64,000 nt of DNA, from NCBI GenBank assembly GCA_963691815.1, contig OY829661.1:2597001-2661000 (forward strand), read 5' to 3'. Every line of letters begins with the position of its first letter. Position 1 is the first letter of the stretch. The translations under genes were made by a program, and so were the position numbers. The DNA comes from Echiichthys vipera (Eukaryota; Chordata; Actinopteri; Perciformes; Trachinidae). The notes under the pieces were generated by a model. The model saw only the letters and a program-made list of their open reading frames with translations. It did not search any database and was not told the origin of the DNA. Shown one piece after another: positions 43,084-53,957 of this stretch.

Positions 43084-43815
43084 TGAAGAATTAATGATCA
43101 ATGAGTGAAGTATAGTAATCATGTGTTAGCGTGTGTATGTATTAGTAATGATTAATAAGAATGTGAGAAGTGTGATTATTAGGTATGATCATTTAAAAGT
43201 GTAATAGTGATTATTAGTCCAAGCTCAAACTTTTCTGCTTCCAGCAAAGCACACAAACTTTCGACTCAAGCTTTTCTGCTCTGTCTGCACAAAAACTTTT
43301 GGCAGTCAGTCAAGGTCACAAAGACAATGAACTAGCCATGTTGCAAATATGCACCTGGCAACTAAATTGAGATTAGAGATTTGCTGTACGTGCTGTGCTT
43401 CCTTCACAGATAAAGAAGAAGACTCCTGCTATACAGAGGATACTCCAACGCGCAGGGAGGAAGATGGAGGCTGGAGGACTGCTACTTCTGAAATAAACAT
43501 ATGCATGCACAAGCGGACACATAACCACGCCTTTGTAACAAGTTTATATGCTGGAGCAGATAGAATAGAGATCTGAACTTCTTGACTCTGATCACGGGTA
43601 CTGTGTTGCACACAGATGCTCTAGATAGAGAATAGAACATTTCTCCAGACGTCTGTATCATCCAATGTCCCTTCTGCTTATAAATGCCTGCTCGCGCACT
43701 AAACTACCAACGACTCTGCTGACTCCAGAAGCCTCTTGTAGAATTTGAATTTCGCAATATATACTCTGTGAGGTCCTTCTGATTTGACTAACGTATTGTG
43801 TGTAAAATTCCTACA
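43084..43815 (+). repeat. ERV copy 3 5' LTR
   Basis: 732 bp, TGAAGAATTA ... CCTACA; polyadenylation-type ATAAATGCCTGC near 43680. Confidence 0.92.
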
Positions 43816-44824
43816 GAGAAACTTGGTGACCGCGGACGTGATTCTAACAAGGAGGCTCAGGTAAAAGGAGCTGCAGAGGTTGGACCGATGACCAAGCGGA
43901 GTAACTGGGAACCTCCTGGGGCCGACTGAACTTCCCCACAAGGGCGCCCATCACTGACAAAAGGTAAGCAGTCACCTATTCTTCTTAAGAAGTAAAGACT
44001 GTGATTCGGCCTAGAGGTTAATTTGATCCAAATTTAGCCGGTGGACTGAAGATTTGAAAAAAGGACTGGTAAACTGATTTGGAATCAGTATAAGAGTAAA
44101 AGGTAAAGGAGTGTTGGGTTCTTAAATCCCGACAGGTCCTAGGCGCATAAACGGTGCTCAGTAAGACATTCAGGGAACGCAGAAAGGCCGGAGGCTGTAG
44201 AGACCCTCGAATATACATTAGGCATTAAGGACTAAAAGCGCCACAGGGGGATAGCCCCTAGGTGTGCCTAGAAAGCCACCGTAGGTCTGGGACCTAAAGG
44301 TTCTGGGAACAAAAGAAAATTGTAGGTCTGGGACCTAAGGTTCTGGGAACCAAAGAAAATTGTAGGTCTGGGACCTAAGGTTCTGGGAACCAAATTATAA
44401 GAAGTACCTAAAAGTTATGTTTATTTGTGGGATTGTTGTGTGGGAGGTTTCGAGGACAATAGAGAACACAAACAGATAAAAGTGTGAGTGGGTTTCTGTG
44501 ATGGTGGATACACCCTTGTCTGGAGCCACTGATAGTGAAACACTGTCAGTAGAAGCTTGTTGCAGACATCACAGAAAAGCCTGATGATTAAACTCACCAC
44601 TGGTCTTCCCTTATCTGGGGGTACATAAATAACAGGGCTGTGACACTCGGCTTTTGGTCATTAAAACTGGTGATTTATCGTCTTACTCCGCTCTATCACG
44701 GTAGAGTAGAAGCTTGAGTGAGAGGAGGATCACTGGGGACTAGATCCACTGACCGGATAACGAGTGTGTGTGAATAAAGAATAAATAAATACCTGTGAAT
44801 AGTACTTTAACAGCTGAAATAACT
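43816..44824 (+). promoter_or_regulatory. ERV copy 3 leader: PBS and stem-loop array
   Basis: PBS at 43824-43842, tRNA-Trp-type with two differences. Array at 44246-44391: GGGG-ATAG-CCCC, CTAGG-TGTG-CCTAG, then three AGGTC-TGG-GACCT / GGTTC-TGG-GAACC pairs in a 40-bp tandem repeat. Confidence 0.7.
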
Positions 44825-44835
44825 ATGGCAGGCCC

Positions 44836-45725
44836 TGTAGCGTCCCCGGCTGATTGATGGTCGGACTCTTTAACTGATGGTTCACAAGTGTTTCTTTTTG
44901 GGCAAAATAGATGATACAGTTGCTCCATTAAATCTTTTGACACCTTGAAGACTCTGAACACAACGTGAACACAACGTGAACACACCATAAGAGATATGGA
45001 ATAAAACAAAACTAATATGTTACCATCTATGTAATATCATGTTCAACAATAATAAAATAGTGTGTTTTTAACCTTTTACAGAAAATGAATTGTCATTTAC
45101 AATCATGAAATATCCCTTTTAACCTATTTTATCTTAATTACAAACTCAGAATAGATTGCAATAAACAAACATATTTAACTTAAAAAATTATATTACAACT
45201 GTCAGTTTGCAGCTTTAACTTCCAAAGATTGTTAATGCACACAAAAATAATGATGTATTTATTAAATACTAGCAAGCAGTGTAATGAAATAATTGTCTCC
45301 TTCAGAAAGACAGATGCTCTGAATCGAGCCAAAATAGCGTTACTGATTAAATTAAAAGCTTAAAATAGACTTGTACAAAACGATGCAAAGCAACACAAGG
45401 ACATCGCGTTTTGATAACGCATTATGCACCACATTAAAACAAAATGATGACAAACCTTGTGCCCTTATCAGCCAGGTGCTAAACAAACTTGTCATTTTAC
45501 ATTTCCTTAAGTTTTTGCACTTTTGATAGACCCGTTTGCAATACACTTAATTTCCTGTAAAGTTGTCCTTTTTTTCTCTTTTCCGGTTACACTCAAATCA
45601 AAATAAAAGCACAAGCCTAAAAACAGGAAGTAACGGTAAAAAATAAACAAATTTTAAGAGTTTTCTCATGAAAATGCAACTACACATTTTGGGAATATGA
45701 TGTGCTATATTAAAGGTAATTTACA
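44836..45725 (+). mobile_element. Solo LTR inserted in gag, ERV copy 3
   Basis: 890 bp, TGTAGCG ... TTTACA; GGCCC at 44831-44835 and 45726-45730. Confidence 0.85.
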
Positions 45726-46700
45726 GGCCCAGGATTAGGTTGGGATGAATACTGGCAGCGAGTAGTAGGACAGGCCATTTCCGGAAGGCCTACTCATAGT
45801 TGGGATAAAAAGAAACATAAGACTAGATTGACAGATTTGAAGGAATATTTAAAGATGTGTAAAGGTTGGGGTGAAGCCAGAGAATATGGTAAAGATAATT
45901 CAGTTAGAGGAGGACAAAGCACGTGAAGAAGTAGTGGGAAACAGAAATAATGGTCTGAGTAGGTTGTGGCATAAGAGAAAGAAGGAGGAGAAGGAATAGG
46001 AGAAGAGGGAGGAGCAAAGAGCAGATTTGCATATGGCCGGACTGGCAGCTGAGAGTGTAGAGACAGCTGAGAAATAGGGCAGAAAAGAAGGAGGCAGAAA
46101 CAGTACCCCCACCCTATCCAAACCCACCCCCGTCTCCATCAGCCCCTTCAGCAAGTAGAATATACCCACATTTGTCTTTACAGCTACCTACGATTGAGGC
46201 AGAAGGAAGTATGAAGGTAAGAATGAGAAGAAACGCAGATTATGAGGATACAAAAAAAGAGGGAAGAAAGAGAGGGGGACTATAGTATAGTAACAGGTGA
46301 ATCTGAGAGGGTGAGACTTCAGACAGAAGAGGAGAGACAGTGGGAGAAGGAAAAAACAGTAGTAGAAGGAAAGACAGCGTCAGAGAGGAGCGCGATATGA
46401 GGAAGAGAGATTGCATGAGAGGGCACAACAGAAAGGAGGGGCTTTATGAGAGCAACTAGAGGAAGAGACAGTGGGAGCAACAGGGGGAGTAACAAGGCTG
46501 CCCTTTAAATGAAAAAACACCTACTAACATCCACAGACACAAAGCAGGAAAACCCAAACCTGAGACTGACTTAACTGACTCAGACCACTCTGACTATGAC
46601 TGTAGAAGCCAGAAAAGCGACAAACACGGGAGAAAGGAAGAGGTATTTAAAAACAAACACGTAAATCTAAAAAAATCAGTTTGATGAGTTCTGGCTCAGA

Positions 46701-46720
46701 GGGGGGGGGGGGGGGGGGGG
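46701..46720 (+). repeat. Poly-G run (20)
   Basis: Homopolymer in gag where copy 2 has a mixed GA-rich sequence; possibly of uncertain length in the assembly. Confidence 0.85.
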
Positions 46721-47081
46721 AGATCCTATGGACAGAATGCGGAAGTGAAGGACAGGGGTAATGGTGAGGATGAGGGAGTATATATGCAGGAATTAGTAGA
46801 GATGCAAGAATTAGTGGAAAGAATCGAAGAGAATTAGAAGATGAGTAACGACTTCTGGCACAGCATGGAGCAGACAGACCGGTAGCATTTAGAACACGTG
46901 GTAAAAGATCTCACTTGATGCCTCTAGTGCGCTCTAAAGGGAGAGGACCGCCGATATACAAACCATTTAGTTTAGCAGACAAGGAACACATGAATGCACA
47001 ACTACCACCACTTAGTGACGGAGCTGGAATATGGTTACAGAAATTAGCTGGTCTAACCGTAGGCACAGAGCTCACCATGAA

Positions 47082-47867
47082 TGAATGAATGAATTTTGGT
47101 TTTGGTTCTACTTCAGATGTTAAATAAAATGACATAATATTTTGACAATTTCTACCAAAGGAAGGATTAAAGGGGCTGAACCAACTTGCTTTTATTAGCC
47201 CAGCCTAAAATCACAGTTCTAACTGTTTAAACACAACATATTTGCTTATGATTAAACATGTATTTGATTAAAAGTATTTTTACTTATACCTAAATAAATG
47301 AAATCATTAACTTACTTTATATATGTTTAAACATATTATACATATAAACATACATACACATACTCACAAAGCAAAAATCAAAATCTGCAAAATCAAAATT
47401 CATATTTGCTTAAATAAGGTTTACTTTTTCTCATTTCCATGTATTCAGTAATCAAAATGAATAACATTTCCCTTTTTTAATTTATTTATTTATTTTTCTC
47501 TCTTCCAATTATAACATTTATACATATGCATTAATTATTTCAAATTTCAAGGTCTTTTTAAATATCGGTCGTGTTGTAATTACTTTCAGTTTATCATTAA
47601 GGTCATTCCACGTTTTTACACCAATAAGGGACGCGGATGCGCATCTTTGTCTAATGTTAGTTCTTGCTTTTCTTGTTTCAAATCGAAGCAGTCCTCTTAA
47701 ATTATAGCAATTGTTTCTTAAATTAAATAAAGATTTAACACCAGTAGGAAGATTTTTTACACCTCTGAATAAGATTTCAAACATTTTTTAGCTTGACTAT
47801 ATCCGTAAATTTTAAAATATTCGATTTTATGAAAAGCTCCTTAGTAGAGTCACGGTATCCCTACATA
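47082..47867 (-). mobile_element. LINE 3' end antisense in gag, ERV copy 3
   Basis: The minus-strand frame 47784-47518 reads FEILFRGVKNLPTGVKSLF, LRNNCYNLRGLLRFETRKA, then WNDLNDKLKVITTRPIFKK to a stop: the intact C-terminus of a LINE ORF2, clade not resolved. AT-rich 3' UTR and an (ATTC)n tail at 47082-47092. Confidence 0.7.
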
Positions 47868-47885
47868 GGTGATGTGAGAGGATTA

Positions 47886-48222
47886 GCATTCAAGATGCAA
47901 GAAGCTTCATTTATAATTTTATTTATCCCGAGGGAAATTGTTGTGCAACAGTTTCAATACAAAGATGGGAAAGGATCAGAGTGACAATAAGCTAACATAA
48001 TCAAATAAAATAAAGCTAACATCAAATAAATCAAACAATAACTAAGTGTGACAGAGTGTAACAGACATTGTGGTTAAACGTAGATATATACAATATACAA
48101 CAATACGCAGCGTGCAGTTTAGCAGCAGATTAAATAAAATAAGTACAAACTAAATAAGTAATAAGGAGCGATAATTGAAACAATGTTAAAAATGTAGCAG
48201 CATTTCCTACAGAACTAAGAAT
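47886..48222 (+). mobile_element. LINE-D tail captured in ERV copy 3
   Basis: Reversed LINE-D 3' end; compare 37093-37411. Confidence 0.75.
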
Positions 48223-48960
48223 TAATTGGACAGAAATACGGATTAGGGACAACAGACCAATTAGATTTAGATGCAGGAAAGACTGGCAAGAGAGGTCAGG
48301 AACAAACCCAGGGTCAGATCCACTGCAGGGATCAATGTTTAAAGCTGCAGTTATGAAAGGAACAGACAAGGAAGTGAGAGCCATTACACATATGGATGAG
48401 GACACTTCAACATCACATGTGTAGAGCAGATGAAAGAAAGACTGCGAGCAAAACAGAGATAGAGAATTTGAAAATACAACTAACCAAATTACAGTTAGCA
48501 AAAGCCAGAGAGGAAGGCACAAGCCACAAACAAGCAGCTAAAGCAAAGACACAAGCACAAATGAGCCAACAACAGGGGGAACCAGCGCCAATGGGAATCC
48601 CCAGTTCCAGTTGCCCCAGTTGCAGGCCACTTTTATACAGGACCCCCTCCCCAGGGACCATTGAACCTGCCAGGGCCATGGGGCCCACCACAATCACATT
48701 ATAGAGGAGGAAGAGGACGAGGCTTTAATCCTCAAGGAGGTTATGGAAGGGGCAGGGGCGGATCACCGGGGGCTAGGGACAATGGGTGTTTCGTGTGTGG
48801 AGGTCATGGACATTGGGCAGGAGACTGTCCACAAAACCAGAGAGGGCCACCAAGAGGGGGACCCCCTCCACAGCAGCAACAACAGCATGTGCCACCGCAA
48901 CCACAACTGGCCCCAGGTAACCAGTTGCCCCAAGGCACCTTGTATCCAGACCAATACTAG
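48223..48960 (+). pseudogene. gag: ERV copy 3 gag: capsid end and nucleocapsid
   Basis: Frame 48661-48960 is the cleanest nucleocapsid in the window: a Gly/Arg-rich stretch (RGGRGRGFNPQGGYGRGRGG), the knuckle CFVCGGHGHWAGDC (48787-48828), then a Pro/Gln-rich tail to TAG 48958-48960. Capsid-end and Ala/Lys-rich helix precede it in frames 48396-48704. Confidence 0.78.
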
Positions 48961-48999
48961 GGGTGCCCAGGGTCAAGGGCAAGGGGAGAGGCTGACCCC

Positions 49000-49637
49000 T
49001 TGCTACGGGGAGAAGTGAATGAACGAAAAGTGAACTTTTTAGTCGATACAGGAGCAACACATTCGACTCTGATACAACCTCAGTTCGGTCAACAGCTCTC
49101 CAAATATTCCATAGACCTTGTGGGATTTGGAGGACAGTCGATGCCACTCCCTTTCACAGAACCCCTCCCCACTAAAATAGCTGGTTATCAATTTCATCAA
49201 AGCTATGTATATTCACCACAATGCCCAATCTCACTGCTAGGAGGAGACGTCCTAGTTAGATTGAAAGCATCTATCCTATGTGGCCCACAGGGGGTGCAAG
49301 TTCATTTCCCTAATGGGGTAAAAATAGACTGTTCAGAGACAATTACTTCAAGATGTAACAATGGACAATGGATCCTAGGGGAAGATCCTGATCAGCAGCA
49401 ACAGTCGGCCAACGTTTACTGGGCTTGATTGAAAGAAGACCCAGACCCGCCAATTACCAATGTTTTGAAACTGTATCAACAATGGAAACCGTGGATTCAC
49501 TCAGTGCACCCATATGAAACGGTCCCTGACGTTCCCCACTGTACTCTTCTCTATGACCGCACCCAAACTTAAGAAGTGTATGAGGAAAGATTGAGGGGAA
49601 GTGGAGGGTTCCCCTTGGACACTGACTTTGGACTGTA
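49000..49637 (+). pseudogene. pro: ERV copy 3 protease and start of pol
   Basis: Frame 49000-49428 (142 codons) carries NERKVNFLVDTGATHSTLI (Asp codon near 49045), a flap-like region and CPISLLGGDVLVRLKA, the 'LLGRDxL' element near the protease C-terminus, so protease itself is complete to the eye. It runs on into pol without a stop until TGA 49426-49428, where copies 1 and 2 read Gln. The gag-pro junction is TAG at 48960 followed by a different frame, so readthrough versus frameshift cannot be judged. Confidence 0.8.
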
Positions 49638-49925
49638 TATATCAGAATCAGAATCAGAAAACCTTTAATGTCCCGCAGACGGGGAAATTCTTTTGTCACA
49701 GCAGCAACAGAATATTACAAAATAAGATTAAAAATAGCAAAAATAAGCAATAAAGTTAAATTTTAAAAAGGTAAGAAATAGAAATAGACATATGTACATA
49801 TTCACATGATATAGTGCAGTTGTTCTTGTTTTGTTTGTTTTTGTAATAATATAATATGGAGTGAATAAATATAAGTAAATAAGACCAAAATAGTGCAAAA
49901 ACAGAAGTGACCATAGTACATAGTA
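49638..49925 (+). mobile_element. LINE tail replacing RT, ERV copy 3
   Basis: Reversed LINE 3' end starting AGAATCAGAATCAG. See 8526-8815. Confidence 0.75.
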
Positions 49926-50630
49926 CATATGTATCAAAGAAAGGAGTAGTAGCACAAGTCCTGCTCACTGCAGAACAGGCAGAGTGGTACAACATGGGTG
50001 ACACTGCAGCACCCCATATTAGCTTAGCATTAGGAGCAGGAAGTCAAGCTAAAGATTTAGGGCCCATTGTAAAAACAACATCTCAGTTACAGGACTGGGA
50101 ACAAACCACAATCCCGGCAGTTACATACTCTAAAGAAGGACAGGTGTACAAGATCACTCATCACACCACCTCGCAGTCAGAATTAGAGACACCTAGTGGC
50201 AGGGCGTCCACTCAAAATTTTGACCAGGCATAGTCAGGCTCTCGACTGAGAAAAGTAGAGGACGGCTTAAATGCGCCAAACATAACGTACACACACGAAG
50301 GAGTTAATGCAGCGAGCTGTTTAGCAGTTCCAGTTGACAAAAAACCCACATGACTGCATTCCACTGACAGCGCAAGCCATTAAAGTAAGACCCGACTTGC
50401 ATGCAAAATCACAGGACCGACCAGACATGAACTTGTATGTAGACGGCTGCTGTTTCAGAAAAGATAATGGAGGACTAAGCGAAGCATGGGCAGTGGTTAT
50501 CAAAGATCAGGGAAAGTTTGAGACACTAAGTACAGGAGAAGTGACAGAAAAACCGTCAGCTCAGCTAGCGGAAGTGATGGCAGTGACAGCAGCTTGTAAG
50601 CATGGTGAGGGAAAGAGAGTGAACATATAT
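49926..50630 (+). pseudogene. pol: ERV copy 3 pol: inter-domain segment and RNase H
   Basis: Frame 49907-50233: AEWYNMGDTAAPHISLALG, GSQAKDLGPIVKTT, a segment I associate with fish ERV pol but cannot place exactly. Frame 50334-50639: NLYVDGCCFRKD (first RNase H Asp), AWAVVIKDQGKFETL and KPSAQLAEVMAVTAACKHG (catalytic Glu). The third Asp region is cut off at VNIYDR by the GATA-repeat LINE tail. RNase H is incomplete. Confidence 0.7.

Positions 50631-50710
<80 letters not shown>
50631..50710 (+). repeat. (GATA)n microsatellite
   Basis: 20 tetramer units. Confidence 0.95.
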
Positions 50711-50711
<1 letters not shown>

Positions 50712-51065
50712 CTTTATTTATCCCCAAGGGGAAATTAGGTCATTGTAGCAGCAGTACAGAGCAATCAGAAGTACTAAAAATAAGATAAAATATAAAATAC
50801 AAAATATGAACAACAATAAAATAAAATAAAAGTACAGTATCGCAGATAAACACTATATTACAATGTGCTGTGTGGATTTTAATGTGAAAGAGAGATTAAG
50901 GTGCATTTCAGTGATAGGTCACTTTGAGTAGTGTGAGTTTATTCCCTGAGCGTCGCTCAGCGTTGCTGTGCAGCGTTGTACAGTCTGATGGCAGGCATAT
51001 GCAGACTCTGCATATGCCAGTGCAGCAGTCCATTGTCAGTTGAAAGAGTGAGAGAGAGCAGGTTT
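50631..51065 (+). mobile_element. LINE tail between RNase H and integrase remnants, ERV copy 3
   Basis: (GATA)n 50631-50710, then ACTTTATTTATCCCCAAGGGG and about 350 bp of LINE 3' UTR. Confidence 0.75.
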
Positions 51066-51540
51066 TGTGACAGCTTCAGGTCTGCCTATTAAGCATGAGG
51101 AGGAAATGAGGAAAGAGAAAATAGCAAAAATGATGGCATCTACAGGTCTATCATGGTTAGACTGCTTGCCTATGACATTATACTCTAAGAGGGCTGAGTG
51201 TGAACAGAGAAAAGAAATTTACCCTTTATGAGTTATTTACAGGTCGCACCATCCCCGGACCAAGACACCAGGAACCGCTGCAGCCAGGGGCCACACCAGG
51301 ACTAGCACGGTCCTACCTGACTCAACTCCAAGGCTGGGTAAAGACATTGGCAGGAAGCCAAAGGGGGGTCAGGACCAGTACCGGCCCCATTGACTCTGTT
51401 AGGTGAACCTTGGGTATATGTAAAGTATATTGAAAAGAAAGTAGAAACACTCTAGGTGGACAGGACCCCATAAGGTGGTGGAGAGAACCTCCACAGCAGT
51501 AATAATTCAGGGCAATGACAAGTGGATTCACCTTTCAAGG
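51066..51540 (+). pseudogene. pol: ERV copy 3 pol: integrase C-terminal part
   Basis: Frame 51200-51406 reads NREKKFTLYELFTGRTIPG and GWVKTLAGSQ, as in copy 1, with extra frameshifts before and after. The catalytic core is absent. No env follows in 51541-51908. Confidence 0.72.
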
Positions 51541-51908
51541 TGTAGACAAAGGGGAGGAGCCCAAAAGGTCCCTAGACCAAGTCAGAACAGATCTAACCGA
51601 ACAGGGTTAAGGGACTTCTGTAAATACATATAATCTATGATTGACCCACATACACCATTGGTTAAAAACACCACAGTATATAGAGTGGATAAATAGGGTA
51701 AAAAAAAGGAGCAGAAAAACAAACAGTGTGTGTGTGGACACTTTTATTACGTTTATTGTAATATTCATTATTTTAGTGATAATTTATCTCATATGGGCAT
51801 GGTCAGATAATTATTAGAGTTATGGAACTTGGCAGGCCACGTCCGTGGCATCCCTATAGACACCCAGGATTTTGTGGTCTCAGAGGAATGATCACTCTGG
51901 TGAGTGAT

Positions 51909-51921
51909 CAACAGGGGGAAT
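51909..51921 (+). promoter_or_regulatory. Polypurine tract, ERV copy 3
   Basis: CAACAGGGGGAAT against the 3' LTR. Confidence 0.78.
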
Positions 51922-52615
51922 TGAGGAATTAATGATCAATGAGTGAAGTATAGTAATCATGTGTTAGCGTGTGTATTAGTAATGATTAATAAGAATGTGA
52001 TAGGTGTGATTATTAGTGCAAGCTCAAACTTTTCTGCTTCCAGCAAAGCACACAAACTTTCGACTTAAGCTTTTCTGCTCTGTCTGCACAAAAACATTTG
52101 GCAGTCAGTCAAGGTCACAAAGACAATGAACTAGCCATGTTGCAAATATGCACCTGGCAACTAGGTTGAGATTAGAGATTTGCTGTACGTGCTGTGCTTC
52201 CTTCACAGATAAAGAAGAAGACTCCTGCTATACAGAGGATACTCCGACGCGCAGGGAGGAAGATGGAAGCTGGAGGACTGATACTTCTGAAATAAACATA
52301 TGCATGTACAAGCGGACACATAACCACGCCTTTGTAACAAGTTTATATGCTGGAGCAGATAGAATAGAGATCAGAACTTCTTGACTCTGATCACGGGTAC
52401 TGTGTTGCACACAGATGCTCTAGATAGAGAATAGAACATTTCTCCAGACGTCTGTATCATCCGATGTCCCTTCTGCTAATAAATGCCTGCTCGCGCACTA
52501 AACTACCAACGACTCTGCTGACTCTAGAAAGCCTCTTGTAGAATTTTAATTACGCAATATATACTCTGTGAGGTCCTTCTGATTTGACTAACGATTTGTG
52601 TGTAAAATTCCTACA
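51922..52615 (+). repeat. ERV copy 3 3' LTR
   Basis: 694 bp, TGAGGAATTA ... CCTACA; AATAAATGCCTGC near 52478; followed by CATC. Confidence 0.92.
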
Positions 52616-52619
52616 CATC

Positions 52620-52786
52620 CTGGACAACAACACTCACCCTCTCCACCAGCTGCTGACCTCCAGCAGAAGCACCTTCAGTCTTCTCCCCCGGTGTAACACT
52701 GAACGCCGGAGGAAGTCTTTTCTTCCGGTGGACATCAAACTGAATAATTCATCTCCCCCGGTCAGGTAAGGAACAGTGGAGACACT
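52620..52786 (+). pseudogene. LINE-D ORF2 C-terminus, part 2 (after ERV copy 3)
   Basis: LDNNTHPLHQLLTSSRSTF, LLPRCNTERRRKSFLP, IKLNNSS: the C-terminal end of the same ORF2, ending in the 3' UTR. Its 3' UTR is interrupted at 52787 by a HARBI1-type element and resumes at 53958. Confidence 0.8.
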
Positions 52787-53954
52787 GGCCCTCGTTTATC
52801 AAACAGAAAGAAGCAGAAAAACGTGCGTACGACCATTTCCTGGCAAACTTCTGCATTCATCAATTTGGACGTGAGCGGGAGCTACGATCAAATCTCACGT
52901 CAGGTCTGAGATCGTGTACGCAAATTTGAGCCTGTGTATTTGCGGTGCAGCACAGCAAAATCTGGCTGAAAATAATTAAAAAACCTCAGCTGTCATTAAG
53001 CATAAGCAGTTACATATTAAGAACAGATCAAAACGGATTCTTAAAACGAATAAAAAAAATAAAAATTGTGGTTGGAGCAATTGATTGTACTCATGTGCGT
53101 CTGATGGCACCATCCATGAATGATTACACATCCATCAATCGCCAAAACTACCACTCGATAAATGTACAGGTGATTTGTGATGCCAAGCTATCGCTTTTAA
53201 ATGTGGTGGCCAGGTGGCCAGGGGGGGACACACGATTCTTTTATATTTCAAAACAGCTCGGCCCCAGCCCCCCGTGCCCCCGAAAGGGAAAAGCGGTTGA
53301 AGATGAATGAATATGTTGGCGCGCGGCTGCAGCAAGAAGCACTGCAGAGTCAAAGTCATCTCCTCGGTAAGTGGCTACCCTGATAAATTGCATTAAATCA
53401 AACAAGGTATCAGATGATTAACATTTTGGTATGGTTCTTCTAGGTGAAAAAGGTTATCCCCTAACAGAATACCTAATAACCCCACTGGCAAACCCCGCTA
53501 CAGAGCAGGAGCGCAGGTTCAGCAGTGCGCACACATGCACACGGGTCACAGTGGAGCGCTGCTTCGGGTTGACGCCTCCGTTATTCTTTTCCATACAGTG
53601 TTTTTAAGGGCCCCTTTTATTCCACTCTTAAGACTGCCAAAAAGCACATCTTTATTTTGCTCCATCTCGGATGTCAGGATGCCGATCTGTGTGTCGGAAA
53701 AGTTATTTTCTTACCAGTGTTTCGTCTCTCCGTGTTTGACCTCAGTGGGCGAGGCCTCCGAACCAGGAATATTTAAGGGTGTAACATGTTAATGACGATC
53801 GAATTCAGCCGCCGCATTTATCAAGGCCCGCTCATTCGTACGCTGAGATTGGTCAGATACAAATGTTTCATAAATCACACGTGGGTCCTTTCCTACGACC
53901 AATTCTGCGCTCAGATCTGCGCCCGTTTTCATGCAAGATTGATAAATGAGGGCC
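52787..53954 (+). mobile_element. PIF/Harbinger (HARBI1-type) DNA transposon, decayed
   Basis: 1168 bp between inverted ends GGCCCTCGTTTATCAA (52787-52802) and TTGATAAATGAGGGCC (53939-53954), with ACT on both sides (52784-52786 and 53955-53957). It sits in the LINE-D 3' UTR. It carries pieces of a HARBI1-like nuclease. ACT is not the usual TWA of PIF/Harbinger. Confidence 0.85.
53050..53595 (+). pseudogene. HARBI1-like transposase remnant
   Basis: KIKIVVGAIDCTHVRLMAPS holds the first catalytic Asp. After HSINVQVICDAKLSLLNVVA, a frameshift leads to WPGGQGGTHDSFIFQNS with the second Asp. Then VGARLQQEALQSQSHLL, a candidate intron (GT 53367 to AG 53443), and EKGYPLTEYLITPLANP, ERRFSSAHTCTRVTVERCFG with the final Glu. 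The N-terminal half and part of the middle are missing, and a short foreign piece (about 53262-53310) precedes VGARLQ. Inactive; a partner Myb-like protein gene is not present. Confidence 0.78.
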
Positions 53955-53957
53955 ACT

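Larger units (their letters stand above)
44825..47081 (+). pseudogene. gag: ERV copy 3 gag N-terminal part, interrupted
   Basis: The ATG at 44825-44827 is followed by the solo LTR after 11 nt of gag. Homology resumes at 45726 (GGATTAGGTTGGGATGAATA) and passes through the matrix-like charged region and a G20 run (46701-46720) to the capsid start near 46990-47080. Many stops. Confidence 0.7.
43084..52615 (+). mobile_element. ERV copy 3: nearly full-length defective provirus
   Basis: 9.5 kb on the plus strand: 5' LTR 43084-43815, PBS, leader, solo LTR, gag pieces, protease, LINE tails in pol, integrase stub, PPT, 3' LTR 51922-52615, and CATC duplications. The 5' LTR carries about 40 bp around 43165-43215 that the 3' LTR lacks. 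Same shared insertions as copy 1. No RT palm, integrase core or env recognised. Confidence 0.93.
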
